This document shows, one piece after another, positions 5,461-11,601 of a DNA stretch of 17,391 bases. This stretch comes from Candidatus Taylorbacteria bacterium RIFCSPLOWO2_01_FULL_45_15b (GTDB taxonomy: Bacteria > Patescibacteriota > Minisyncoccia > Phycocordibacterales > 01-FULL-45-15b). Made by a program: the position numbers and the translations under genes. Position 1 is the stretch's first letter, and the number at the start of each line of letters is the position of its first letter. Below the pieces are notes generated by a model, which saw nothing but the letters and a program-made list of their open reading frames with translations, did not search any database and had not been told where the DNA came from. Where the stretch lies: NCBI GenBank assembly GCA_001822655.1, contig MHRX01000001.1:1-17391 (forward strand), read 5' to 3'.

Positions 5461-7257
5461 CTATTTCTTCGGAGATCTCGTCGCTCGCACTCTTTCATTT
5501 TCCGTCAAATATTTTTTGCGAAGACGCACATTTTTTGGGGTAATTTCAAGATATTCATCATCTGACATGATTTCCATGCCGCGCTCAATTGTAATTTCAA
5601 GCGGGGGAACGATCGCAAGAATTCCGTCAGATCCCTTTTGCCGCATGTTGGACATCGCTTTCTCTTTTACAGGATTCACTGAAAGATCATTTCCTTTCGT
5701 GACGTTTCCGATCACCATACCCTCGTATACTTCTGTCGCTGGTTTTATATAGAGTACTCCGCGAAGCTGAAGGTTTTCGAGCGAGTATCCTGCGGCTTTG
5801 CCGCTCTCCATAGAAATCATCGAGCCGTAGTTATAGCGATTGATCTCGCCTGCATAAGGTCGGAATTCCAGAAATCGCGATGACAAAAGTCCTTCACCTT
5901 TCGTGTCAATTAAAAATTTATTCCTGTAGCCAAGAAGTGCGCGCGTAGGAGATTCAAAGATAAGTCGCGAACGGCTTTCGTGTTCTTTCGTACTTGTAAG
6001 AATTGCCTTTCTTTCGCTCATGGTGCTTATGATAGTACCAGCCACAGCTTCCGGAACATCAATGACAACTTCCTCAAACGGCTCGAGCAAAACTCCGTTC
6101 TCTTCTTTTGTAATGACTACAGGGCGGGAAACTTGAATTTCAAATCCTTCACGGCGCATTGTCTCAAGCAAGATTGCGATATGAAGTTCACCGCGTCCTT
6201 TAACTTCAAACTCCTCTCCACCTGTTCCCACATCTCCGACTTTGAGCCCCACATTCACTTCAAGTTCCTTGTCGAGTCGTGCTCGAATCTGCCTCGACGT
6301 TACAAACTTTCCCTCGCGCCCTCCAAAGGGAGAATCGTTCACAAGAAAATTCATCGTGATTGTAGGCTCGTCCACCTTGATCGCTGGCAACGTGTCGGCT
6401 TCGGGAGAATTGAGTAAAGTATCTCCGATATAAACGTCCGGAATTCCCGCGACGAGCACGATATCTCCCTCGCCGGCTTCTTTAATTTCTTTTCGAGAAA
6501 GTCCTTCAAACGTAAACATCTTAGTAATCCGCCCCTTTCGAGTAGCAACACTATCGCGTTTGGCATATACGTCAGCGCCGTCCTTCAAACCTCCTGAATA
6601 AATTCTTGCAATGGCCATGCGGCCCATAAAATCGTCATATGCGAGATTAAATACCTGCGCCTGAAGTTCTCCCTCTGTTGAACCAGAGTGGGCGGGGATG
6701 TGTTTTATTATCGTGTCAAGAAGCGGAGAAAGATCCTTCGATTCGTCCGTGAGATTTATCTTTGCGACACCTTCACGGCCGATTGCATACACAACAGGGA
6801 AGTCGAGCTGATCATTCGACGCGCCGAGCTCGATAAAAAGTTCGAGGATTTCGTCGTGCGCTTCTGCCGGCCGCGCGGCGGGCTTATCAATTTTATTAAT
6901 AACGACGATCGGCTTATGACCTAATTCAAGAGATTTCTTCAATACAAATCGCGTCTGTGGCATCGGGCCTTCTTGGGCATCGACTACGAGGATCACGGTA
7001 TCGATAGAACGCAATACACGCTCAACTTCAGATCCGAAGTCGGCATGTCCCGGAGTGTCGACGATATTTATTTTTGTTCCTTTATAGATAAGGGATGCGT
7101 TTTTCGCGTATATTGTAATGCCGCGCTCCTGTTCAAGCGCGTTTGAATCCATTGTTGTTCCCGCTTTTACCGCACCGGCGTACTTCAAAAGGGCATCGGT
7201 TAGAGTAGTCTTACCGTGGTCAACGTGGGCAATGATCGCAATATTTCTTATTTCCAT
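5461..7257 (-). CDS. typA: ribosome-associated translational GTPase TypA/BipA
   Basis: About 598 aa (family usually about 600-615). The GTPase motifs are G1 AHVDHGKTT (residues 10-18), G2 RGITI, G3 DTPGHADF and G4 NKID, followed by an EF-G-like domain 2 (GRMAIARIYSGGL), the BipA-specific GRGELHIAILLETMRREGFE and the C-terminal region GYRNKFLIDTKGEG. TypA is an EF-G-like GTPase that binds 70S ribosomes and supports ribosome assembly, often under cold or other stress. The start MEIRNIAIIAHVDHGKTT is the family-typical N-terminus; five more residues are possible from 7272. No Shine-Dalgarno is visible. A 36-nt near-copy of its own 5' end lies 194 bp upstream. The gene converges with the RAYT across the REP pair at 5418. 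Confidence 0.95.
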   Translation of the reverse strand: MEIRNIAIIAHVDHGKTTLTDALLKYAGAVKAGTTMDSNALEQERGITIYAKNASLIYKGTKINIVDTPGHADFGSEVERVLRSIDTVILVVDAQEGPMPQTRFVLKKSLELGHKPIVVINKIDKPAARPAEAHDEILELFIELGASNDQLDFPVVYAIGREGVAKINLTDESKDLSPLLDTIIKHIPAHSGSTEGELQAQVFNLAYDDFMGRMAIARIYSGGLKDGADVYAKRDSVATRKGRITKMFTFEGLSRKEIKEAGEGDIVLVAGIPDVYIGDTLLNSPEADTLPAIKVDEPTITMNFLVNDSPFGGREGKFVTSRQIRARLDKELEVNVGLKVGDVGTGGEEFEVKGRGELHIAILLETMRREGFEIQVSRPVVITKEENGVLLEPFEEVVIDVPEAVAGTIISTMSERKAILTSTKEHESRSRLIFESPTRALLGYRNKFLIDTKGEGLLSSRFLEFRPYAGEINRYNYGSMISMESGKAAGYSLENLQLRGVLYIKPATEVYEGMVIGNVTKGNDLSVNPVKEKAMSNMRQKGSDGILAIVPPLEITIERGMEIMSDDEYLEITPKNVRLRKKYLTENERVRATRSPKK

Positions 7258-7308
7258 ATATTCATGTGCCATGCACGGGCAATCAGCACTTCGCGCCCCG
7301 CTCCGCCC

Positions 7309-7328
7309 ATGATCAGTTTTCTGATCAT
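7309..7328. repeat. 8-bp hairpin in the typA leader
   Basis: atgatcag-tttt-ctgatcat, perfect arms, about 50 nt upstream of the typA start. It may be part of a regulated leader together with the hairpin at 7384-7408. Confidence 0.5.
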
Positions 7329-7383
7329 TTGGGTAGTTAAACGAGTCTGCGAGTTTATACTACTGGGGTGGTCAATCCTATTA

Positions 7384-7408
7384 TCAAAAGTTTGAAGCAA
7401 ACTTTTGA
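7384..7408. repeat. 10-bp hairpin in the typA upstream region
   Basis: tcaaaagttt-gaagc-aaacttttga, perfect 10-bp arms. It falls between the duplicated typA 5' fragment and typA itself. No T-run follows on the minus strand, so it is not a standard terminator. Confidence 0.5.
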
Positions 7409-7514
7409 TCGGACAAGCGTGGCCGATAATCGCCATATTTCTTATTTCCATACAAGACCATGATTAAAGCATATTATTTGGCCATTAGTCAAACAGGGCG
7501 TAAATCAACGCATA

Positions 7515-7536
7515 CAAAAAATGCCCGGGCGGGCAT
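7515..7536 (-). terminator. intrinsic terminator of the 95-aa/79-aa operon
   Basis: On the minus strand atgccc-gccc-gggcat (7536-7521) is followed by TTTTTT (7520-7515), right after the stop of the 79-aa gene. Confidence 0.85.
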
Positions 7537-7539
7537 CAA

Positions 7540-7779
7540 TTATTCTGCGCATACAAAGTCGCTTGTGTCGTATGCGCCATTCACACCCGCTAAATTGCAA
7601 AGCCACTTATTTTCATCCTGAAATAGACATTGCACGACATAACCTCGGACTGTTAGAGGGCTCGCGGCACGCTGGCCAACGGGCATAACTTTATCGTGTC
7701 GCGGTTTAACGGTATTGCCGACCGTGATTTTTTTATCGGTGTCTGTAACCACATCTCGTCCTGCTGAATGCGTGCTCAT
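7540..7779 (-). CDS. small conserved-looking protein, possibly YodC/DUF2158-like
   Basis: 79-aa soluble protein. The pattern from residue 17 on, ITVGNTVKPRHDK...SPLTVRGYVVQCLFQDENKWLCN...YDTSDFV, resembles the small SH3/KOW-like barrels of the YodC (DUF2158) type, in which a 'GD.V..K.G.P.MTV' start is followed by 'V.C.W....' and a closing strand. The match is by eye and weak. It is the second gene of a minus-strand operon: its ATG overlaps the stop of the upstream 95-aa gene (ATGA), and a strong terminator follows within a few bases. Nothing in the context gives a pathway. Confidence 0.6.
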   Translation of the reverse strand: MSTHSAGRDVVTDTDKKITVGNTVKPRHDKVMPVGQRAASPLTVRGYVVQCLFQDENKWLCNLAGVNGAYDTSDFVCAE

Positions 7780-8063
7780 ATCGCTTCATCTTTTATCACT
7801 GTGAATTGAAAAGTTAGAGGTTGAAAATCTGACACCAAGCCCTTGGGATGCCGTTCCATGAGCAGTTGCGCGCCCTTGTGAACGTGCAGTAAAGCGGGCC
7901 TGTCATCATCGGACACGTGCTCAAAATTCCATTTTTTTCCATCCCAAAAATAGATGCCTAGAAGACGATACTGGGCGGAACTAGGGCCTCTTTCGCCAAT
8001 ATCACAAAATAGGCCGAGTGCTTCCGCAGTGTCTCGGTGCAAAACTGCAATTAAAAGGTTCAT
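7776..8063 (-). CDS. hypothetical 95-aa protein, first gene of a two-gene operon
   Basis: The frame is open up to 8249, but the ATG at 8063 is chosen. GGAG lies 6 nt upstream (8073-8070) and an extended -10 box just before that (8088-8080), so the transcript begins downstream of the longer starts. The product starts MNLLIAVLHRDTAEALGLFCDIGERG, has no signal peptide or membrane segment in this form, and contains YRLLGIYFWDGKKWNFEHVSDDDRP, a beta-rich stretch with aromatic residues. I do not recognise the family. It overlaps the next gene by 4 nt (ATGA), indicating coupled translation with the small protein at 7540-7779. Confidence 0.65.
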   Translation of the reverse strand: MNLLIAVLHRDTAEALGLFCDIGERGPSSAQYRLLGIYFWDGKKWNFEHVSDDDRPALLHVHKGAQLLMERHPKGLVSDFQPLTFQFTVIKDEAI

Positions 8064-8079
8064 TGTAAACTCCGTGTTT

Positions 8080-8088
8080 ATTATAACA
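8080..8088 (-). promoter_or_regulatory. extended -10 promoter of the 95-aa/79-aa operon
   Basis: TGT-TATAAT on the minus strand. The predicted start near 8073 coincides with the GGAG Shine-Dalgarno, giving a very short leader of about 10 nt. Confidence 0.65.
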
Positions 8089-8089
8089 T

Positions 8090-8345
8090 GTCGCACAGCC
8101 AAAAAATCCTCTCCCCATTTCATGCCTTTTTCTCGGCTGATCTTATAGAATTGATATCCGTTCACGCATGATACCCTATAGAGACTCACGGGGGCACGAA
8201 TAATTATGAAAAAAAGAGTACATATCCATTTCAGCCACAAAAATTCCAACTGGCCGAGAAAAAGTATGAATGTGTTTCCTTCACTGATCGTGATTGGTAA
8301 TATTCCATGTATCCAGACTTGTGAAATCGTATTTTGAAACCTTTG
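8090..8345. other. intergenic region before truB
   Basis: Divergent spacer between the 95-aa operon and truB. A 43-codon plus-strand frame (8206-8337, starting MKKRVHIHFSHKN) ends 8 nt before the truB ATG, but it has no Shine-Dalgarno or recognisable content and is not called a gene. TTGATA at 8151 and CTATAG at 8176 could be a weak promoter with a long 19-nt spacer. Confidence 0.35.
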
Positions 8346-9020
8346 ATGACTTCAATGACGCGCCCACAATTCATTTTAATCGACAAACCCTTTGGAATTT
8401 CGACGTATGATATTATCCGCATACTTAAGCCCTTCTACCCGGGTCAGAAAATCGGCCACGCGGGCACGTTGGATCCATTTGCGACAGGCTTAGTTTTGGT
8501 GGGAATCGGAAGCATGACAAAAAAATTAACTGGTCTGCTCAAGCTCGATAAATCATATACGGCGCTCATTGGTTTTGGAACGGAAACAGATACCCTTGAT
8601 AGACTCGGCGCCATTGAATACGAAAGTAAAGTAGTTCCAAGCCTGAAAGCCCTTACCGATACAATCTCCGGGATGAATGGCGAGCTTACTTTGCAAGTGC
8701 CTAAATATAGCGCCATTAAACATCGCGGCAAACCCCTATACAAGTACGCTCGAGAAAATAAATCTGTCGAAATACCTCGCAAAGTGATGAAAATTCATGA
8801 CTCATTTGTTCATTCCTATTCACATGGTATGTTAAAAATTTCGTACAAAGTTTCGAGTGGCACATACATGAGGAGCCTCGCCCGAGAACTTGGTCGCAGA
8901 ATGGGAACATACGCGACAATCCTTGAATTGCGCCGTACTGAAATAGGCGATTACAAAGTTGATGACGCGATTTTAATTGAGGATTTTGTGGGAGAAGGAG
9001 AAGTTGCGAAGCAGAGCTAA
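8346..9020 (+). CDS. truB: tRNA pseudouridine(55) synthase TruB, short form
   Basis: 224-aa enzyme converting U55 of the tRNA T-loop to pseudouridine. Family blocks are clear: FILIDKPFGISTYDII at the N-terminus, GHAGTLDPFATGLVLVGIGSMTKK with the catalytic Asp in GTLDP, LDKSYTALIGFGTETDTLD, and SGTYMRSLARELGRRMGTYATILELRRTEIG. The protein is much shorter than E. coli TruB (about 314 aa) because the C-terminal RNA-binding part is missing. The frame begins with a TTG at 8334; the ATGs at 8346 and 8355 are both plausible, and neither has a good Shine-Dalgarno. It converges with dedA about 40 bp downstream, without a clear terminator between them. It is the more canonical of the two TruB paralogues in this window. 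Confidence 0.92.
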   Translation: MTSMTRPQFILIDKPFGISTYDIIRILKPFYPGQKIGHAGTLDPFATGLVLVGIGSMTKKLTGLLKLDKSYTALIGFGTETDTLDRLGAIEYESKVVPSLKALTDTISGMNGELTLQVPKYSAIKHRGKPLYKYARENKSVEIPRKVMKIHDSFVHSYSHGMLKISYKVSSGTYMRSLARELGRRMGTYATILELRRTEIGDYKVDDAILIEDFVGEGEVAKQS

Positions 9021-9058
9021 ACAATCGCTAGAGCAACGAGATCGTTATATCAGAAAAT

Positions 9059-9673
9059 TCATTTTTCCCTATGTGTTAGTGAGCGAGATTTCATGTATTC
9101 AACACAAACAGGAATAAAGGATGACGCAATTATCAGGCCTATAACATAGAACATGTAGTCCTCAATCTGTGGAAATATCTCGCCGAGAAAATAGCCGAGA
9201 AGTATGAAACCGCCACCCCAAATAACTCCACCAATAATGTTGTACTTGATAAAAATTGAATAATTCATCGTACCAACGCCGGCAAGAATCGGCACGAACG
9301 TTCGCACCACCGGGACAAAGCGCGCAATGACAATCGCTTTTGGTCCGTACTTCGCAAAAAACGCCGCGGATCGCGCCACGTGCTTCTCATGAAAGAAAAA
9401 AGAATCACTTTTAACAAAGATTTTTGGCCCGACTTTTTTTCCAAACCAATATCCGACGTTGTCGCCAAAGATCGCGGCAAGCGGAATAAATATAGCCAGA
9501 GACCATATGTGCAGATATCCTTGAGAGGCGAGCAGGCCGGCTGTAAAAAGAAGACTGTCTCCCGGCAGAAAAAAACCAAAAAACAGACCTGATTCAGCAA
9601 AGACTATGGCTACGAGACCGATTGAGCCCGCAGTTTTGACCAGCGATTCAAGATCAAGATGAAAGAATTCCAT
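9059..9673 (-). CDS. DedA-family (VTT domain) membrane protein
   Basis: About 204 aa, integral inner membrane protein. DedA family blocks are present: FAESGLFFGFFLPGDSLLFTAGLLA, the long amphipathic loop GYWFGKKVGPKIF, FFAKYGPKAIVIARFVPVVRTFVPILAGVGTM with the characteristic Arg-containing F.RF.P..R, and GGVIWGGGFILLGYFLGEIFP. DedA proteins include lipid (undecaprenyl phosphate or phosphatidylethanolamine) flippases and are tied to proton-motive-force homeostasis; which substrate applies here is unknown. The ATG at 9673 is preferred to 9691 because a TATACT box (9688-9683) sits 9 nt upstream of it, implying a near-leaderless mRNA. That box lies inside a palindromic operator-like site. Confidence 0.92.
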   Translation of the reverse strand: MEFFHLDLESLVKTAGSIGLVAIVFAESGLFFGFFLPGDSLLFTAGLLASQGYLHIWSLAIFIPLAAIFGDNVGYWFGKKVGPKIFVKSDSFFFHEKHVARSAAFFAKYGPKAIVIARFVPVVRTFVPILAGVGTMNYSIFIKYNIIGGVIWGGGFILLGYFLGEIFPQIEDYMFYVIGLIIASSFIPVCVEYMKSRSLTHREK

Positions 9674-9678
9674 ACAAA

Positions 9679-9696
9679 AAACAGTATACACTGTTT
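9679..9696 (-). promoter_or_regulatory. dedA -10 box inside an operator-like palindrome
   Basis: aaacagt-atac-actgttt, perfect 7-bp arms, contains the minus-strand TATACT (9688-9683) of dedA. A palindrome centred on the -10 box is the classic layout for a repressor-binding site. Confidence 0.5.
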
Positions 9697-9716
9697 CGGC
9701 TGAGAAGATGGCGACG

Positions 9717-9753
9717 CGTCATCTGCAAATTTGCCCTGATTATTCAGATGACG
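9717..9753. repeat. 9-bp inverted repeat upstream of dedA
   Basis: cgtcatctg (9717-9725) and cagatgacg (9745-9753) are perfect inverted repeats, 19 nt apart, about 45-80 bp upstream of the dedA start. It is a possible second regulatory site. Confidence 0.4.
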
Positions 9754-9805
9754 TGGGTATTCTTGAAATTGATGAGTTCGGTTAGAACCAATCTAAGTGA
9801 ACTAC

Positions 9806-9856
9806 CCTGCGCACATGCGCAGGATGCTTTGGCGGGAAGCCAAAAAGGATTTTGGC
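9806..9856. repeat. clustered hairpins with alternative pairings
   Basis: cctgcgca-ca-tgcgcagg (9806-9823) is followed by gccaaaa (9839-9845), which can pair either upstream with tttggc (9828-9833) or downstream with ttttggc (9850-9856). The preceding AGTGAACTACCC (9796-9807) resembles sequences found at IS200/IS605 ends, so this may be a mobile-element remnant. Confidence 0.45.
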
Positions 9857-9857
9857 G

Positions 9858-9897
9858 CATATACTATAAGACCGCTATAGCGGTCTTATAGTATATG
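9858..9897. repeat. perfect 40-bp palindrome
   Basis: Each 20-nt half (left half catatactataagaccgcta) is the exact reverse complement of the other, with no spacer. There is no T-run on either side and no gene for several hundred bases on the right, so a simple terminator role is unlikely. Confidence 0.9.
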
Positions 9898-9940
9898 GGT
9901 GATGGATGATGGGTTATGGATTTGGGTGATGGGTGGCGAG
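9893..9940 (+). repeat. degenerate GGGTGATGG repeat tract
   Basis: Imperfect tandem units of GGGTGATGG, GATGGGT and TTATGG directly follow the palindrome; C is nearly absent from this strand across the tract. Similar GTAT-rich low-complexity DNA is at 2921-3012. Confidence 0.55.
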
Positions 9941-10182
9941 TCGAATCAACGACCACGTCAGCTTAATGTGCGGTATGACCGTCATATTACCGGAGTGTGG
10001 TAGTTGAGCCGAGCATCATCTGCACGAGTGAGAAGTGAGCGGCAAGAGACATGATGTTATGATGAACATTTTACTTAGAGTTGTTATTTGGTAAAAATGG
10101 TGCTGGGTTTATTATTTGCACTCCGCGTTATTCTCGGAGAGGAGCGTTATGTATTTTGCGGACGGATAATAATCATCCTTAT
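9941..10182. other. gene-free stretch
   Basis: No supported gene. A plus-strand frame opening near 10088 runs across the minus-strand terminator and into the opposite gene, so it is treated as a shadow. No tRNA-like fold was found. Confidence 0.4.
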
Positions 10183-10216
10183 AAAAAAATCCTCACCACA
10201 ATCGTGTGATGAGGAT
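10183..10216 (-). terminator. intrinsic terminator of the 117-aa gene
   Basis: On the minus strand a 12-bp stem (10216-10205 with 10200-10189, one G-U pair, 4-nt loop) is followed by TTTTTT. Confidence 0.85.
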
Positions 10217-10233
10217 GCAGTCGCAGAGAAATT

Positions 10234-10587
10234 TTATCCGGCAACCGCGCGAACAAAGCGAGAGCTTCGACGGTGACGAGACAGGACGACCTGTCCGCTC
10301 TCGTGTCCAACGACATACGCCGTCCGGTACTTGCCAGACGATGTAGTAAACCGAGCCTTTTTCGCCGGCTTACCGTCGAGCCGCGACTGAATGGACGCCA
10401 CGCCCCGACTCGGTACCTTTTTAACATCAGCACTTTCCGCGATTTTAACAATCGCGGGCAACTGATGATTTGCCGCGATCGACGACGGCAGGACCTCAAT
10501 CCGGAGCGCGTCTTCAGTGTCCGTTAAGTGCTGATCGGCCGATTTTTTCCTGAAGCCAAGCAAGTATAGAAGTGTCTTCAGATTCAT
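10234..10587 (-). CDS. hypothetical basic 117-aa protein
   Basis: Unrecognised protein starting MNLKTLLYLLGFRKKSADQHL, with an Arg/Lys-rich C-terminal half (SIQSRLDGKPAKKARFTTSSGKYRTAYVVGHESGQVVLSRHRRSSRFVRAVAG). The short hydrophobic start LLYLLGF is too short for a clear signal peptide. The basic, beta-like C-terminus suggests nucleic-acid or ribosome binding, but that is a guess. The ATG at 10587 is favoured over the frame's first start at 10620 because the promoter at 10659-10632 places transcription start near 10625 and an AAGAG purine stretch precedes 10587. It is a single-gene unit with a consensus promoter and strong terminator, so expression is probably high. Confidence 0.65.
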   Translation of the reverse strand: MNLKTLLYLLGFRKKSADQHLTDTEDALRIEVLPSSIAANHQLPAIVKIAESADVKKVPSRGVASIQSRLDGKPAKKARFTTSSGKYRTAYVVGHESGQVVLSRHRRSSRFVRAVAG

Positions 10588-10631
10588 AAGACTCTTTTTT
10601 TTGTTTGTTGTGAACCGCAAACTTCTGGCTC

Positions 10632-10659
10632 ATTATAGCATGCATGTTGTCTCTGTCAA
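10632..10659 (-). promoter_or_regulatory. consensus sigma70 promoter of the 117-aa gene
   Basis: TTGACA (10659-10654), a 16-nt spacer ending in TGC, then TATAAT (10637-10632): both hexamers are perfect and the -10 is extended. Start near 10625. Confidence 0.85.
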
Positions 10660-10840
10660 GTTTTCATGGGGTGTTCGCCCCAAAGTAAAAAAATCATTAT
10701 TTTTCGCCACATTTTAGAGAAGTGGCAAAAAACACTCTTCGTAGATTGTCTCAACAATGCCTGCGATGGAGGAGTAGTCCGAGTCTTATTGCCAGGTCAA
10801 AAAGGTGTTAAATCCTGATTAACGACGAACTCGAGGTAAT
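10660..10840. other. gene-free stretch
   Basis: AT-rich spacer upstream of the 117-aa gene. A weak stem pairs gccac (10707-10711) with gtggc (10726-10730). No coding frame or promoter beyond those listed is supported. Confidence 0.35.
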
Positions 10841-10869
10841 AAAAAGGGCCGATCGCATGCGATCGGCCC
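10841..10869 (-). terminator. strong intrinsic terminator (24-bp palindrome plus T-run)
   Basis: 10846-10869 is a perfect palindrome (gggccgatcgca and its complement); on the minus strand it is followed by TTTTT (10845-10841). It ends the 58-aa gene. Confidence 0.88.
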
Positions 10870-10883
10870 CAAGTGGAACTACT

Positions 10884-11060
10884 TTACCTCTCAACTCGAT
10901 GTCTTTCGACAGACGTCGCCGAGACCGCGCGTGACAGAGTGAGGTAAACGCTCCCGCCCAGATCGTTGTCGAAACGGACGGTTAGTCTCCGTCTCGACCG
11001 ACGACAGGTTTTGCGGCGTGGCCGCCAGGTCATATCAGTCAATTCAGTAGTCATTCTCAT
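10884..11060 (-). CDS. hypothetical Arg-rich 58-aa protein
   Basis: Small very basic protein, MRMTTELTDMTWRPRRKTCRRSRRRLTVRFDNDLGG and onward, with a run of Arg/Lys at residues 13-26 and a beta-like tail (GSVYLTLSRAVSATS). I do not recognise it. The frame extends to 11123, but the ATG at 11060 has an AAGGA Shine-Dalgarno 7 nt upstream (11072-11068), and the promoter start falls near 11095. A near-consensus promoter and a strong terminator frame exactly this short stretch, which supports a real transcript. The RNA itself, rather than the peptide, could be the functional product. It is divergent from the cold-shock gene at 11217. Confidence 0.55.
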   Translation of the reverse strand: MRMTTELTDMTWRPRRKTCRRSRRRLTVRFDNDLGGSVYLTLSRAVSATSVERHRVER

Positions 11061-11101
11061 GCGTGTGTCCTTTTCGTGTTGAGGTTTGTACGACCTGTAG
11101 A

Positions 11102-11130
11102 ATCCTAACATTTTGCAATTCATTTGTCAA
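11102..11130 (-). promoter_or_regulatory. sigma70 promoter of the 58-aa gene
   Basis: TTGACA (11130-11125), a 17-nt spacer ending in TGT, then TAGGAT (11107-11102). Start near 11095, giving a leader of about 35 nt with a Shine-Dalgarno. Confidence 0.75.
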
Positions 11131-11148
11131 GTACCTGCATAGTTGAGC

Positions 11149-11177
11149 TTGATCATTCGGCAACTTCAATGTAGAGT
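11149..11177 (+). promoter_or_regulatory. probable promoter of the cold-shock gene
   Basis: TTGATC (11149-11154), a 17-nt spacer and TAGAGT (11172-11177); start near 11184. Confidence 0.5.
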
Positions 11178-11216
11178 GGTCAAAGATTGGTGATAAGCCT
11201 CAAAAAAGGACTCGTT

Positions 11217-11519
11217 ATGACAGAGAATAAAGTGCGGGGCAAGGTGAAATGGTTCGATACCAAGAGGGGATATGGCTTCATTGGAAGTGATGCTGGAGAT
11301 GTGTTCGTTCACTACACGGCAATGCTGGGCAGTGGCTATAAGACTCTGAATGAAGGTGAGGAAGTCGAGTATGAACTCGCCGTGTCCGCGGGCGGATCAA
11401 ATAACGGTCGGAGAGCAAAGAATGTCGCGCGACTTACAAAATTGACATCAGGGTTGTCCGCAAATAGCAGTTACGGCCGCCCAGCATCCGGGCTCGATAA
11501 CGCGTTTTCCCTACGATAA
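11217..11519 (+). CDS. cold-shock domain protein with C-terminal tail
   Basis: 100-aa protein. The cold-shock OB fold occupies about residues 6-70: GKVKWFDTKRGYGFIG carries RNP1, and DVFVHYTAM carries RNP2, with the aromatic residues that stack on single-stranded RNA or DNA. Classical Csp proteins have about 65-70 residues; here a Ser/Gly/Asn/Arg-rich tail of about 30 residues (ending LDNAFSLR) is added. Such proteins act as RNA chaperones. A frame from TTG at 11187 is longer, but the ATG at 11217 has an AAAGGA Shine-Dalgarno 7 nt upstream (11204-11209). Single-gene unit with promoter and terminator. It complements the RRM protein at 3173 as a second small RNA-binding protein in the window. 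Confidence 0.92.
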   Translation: MTENKVRGKVKWFDTKRGYGFIGSDAGDVFVHYTAMLGSGYKTLNEGEEVEYELAVSAGGSNNGRRAKNVARLTKLTSGLSANSSYGRPASGLDNAFSLR

Positions 11520-11531
11520 CTCTTTCAACAA

Positions 11532-11554
11532 CACGGCAACCAGTGCCGTTTTTT
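11532..11554 (+). terminator. intrinsic terminator of the cold-shock gene
   Basis: acggca-accag-tgccgt followed by a T-run (11549-11554). Confidence 0.82.
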
Positions 11555-11575
11555 CATTAAAAAAATCCCGATTTA

Positions 11576-11595
11576 CAAAAAAGCCCGGAGGCTTT
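11576..11595 (-). terminator. intrinsic terminator of the lipoprotein gene
   Basis: On the minus strand aaagcc-tccg-ggcttt runs into TTTTT, just after the stop at 11602. Confidence 0.78.
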
Positions 11596-11601
11596 AGGAT
11601 T

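Larger units (their letters stand above)
7248..7451 (-). pseudogene. upstream ORF formed by partial duplication of the typA 5' end
   Basis: 67-codon frame that begins MEIRNMAIIGHA, matching typA's MEIRNIAIIAHV. The DNA of 7451-7416 matches 7257-7222 at 31 of 36 positions; two of the five differences are synonymous. After codon 12 the resemblance ends, with no P-loop, and the rest (CPIKSLLQTF...AWHMNIWK) looks non-functional. The stop at 7248 lies inside typA, in another frame, so ribosomes finishing here would be next to the typA starts at 7257/7272. It could be a decayed duplicate, an insertion scar or a coupling leader peptide; which of these is undecided. Confidence 0.4.

Noticed and set aside
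5405..5752. 115-aa plus-strand frame after the RAYT
   Set aside because: Antisense to the typA C-terminus, which is unambiguous; starts inside the REP pair region.
8206..8337. 43-codon frame just before truB, possible leader peptide
   Set aside because: No Shine-Dalgarno, no supporting promoter and no recognisable sequence; kept only as a note in the intergenic entry.
9679..9696. LexA (SOS) box over the dedA -10
   Set aside because: The half-sites read ACAGT...ACTGT, the reverse arrangement of the CTGT-N8-ACAG box, and no SOS gene is nearby.
10088..10276. Plus-strand frame with a hydrophobic start
   Set aside because: Begins in non-coding DNA and runs through the minus-strand terminator into the opposite gene; no promoter or Shine-Dalgarno fits.
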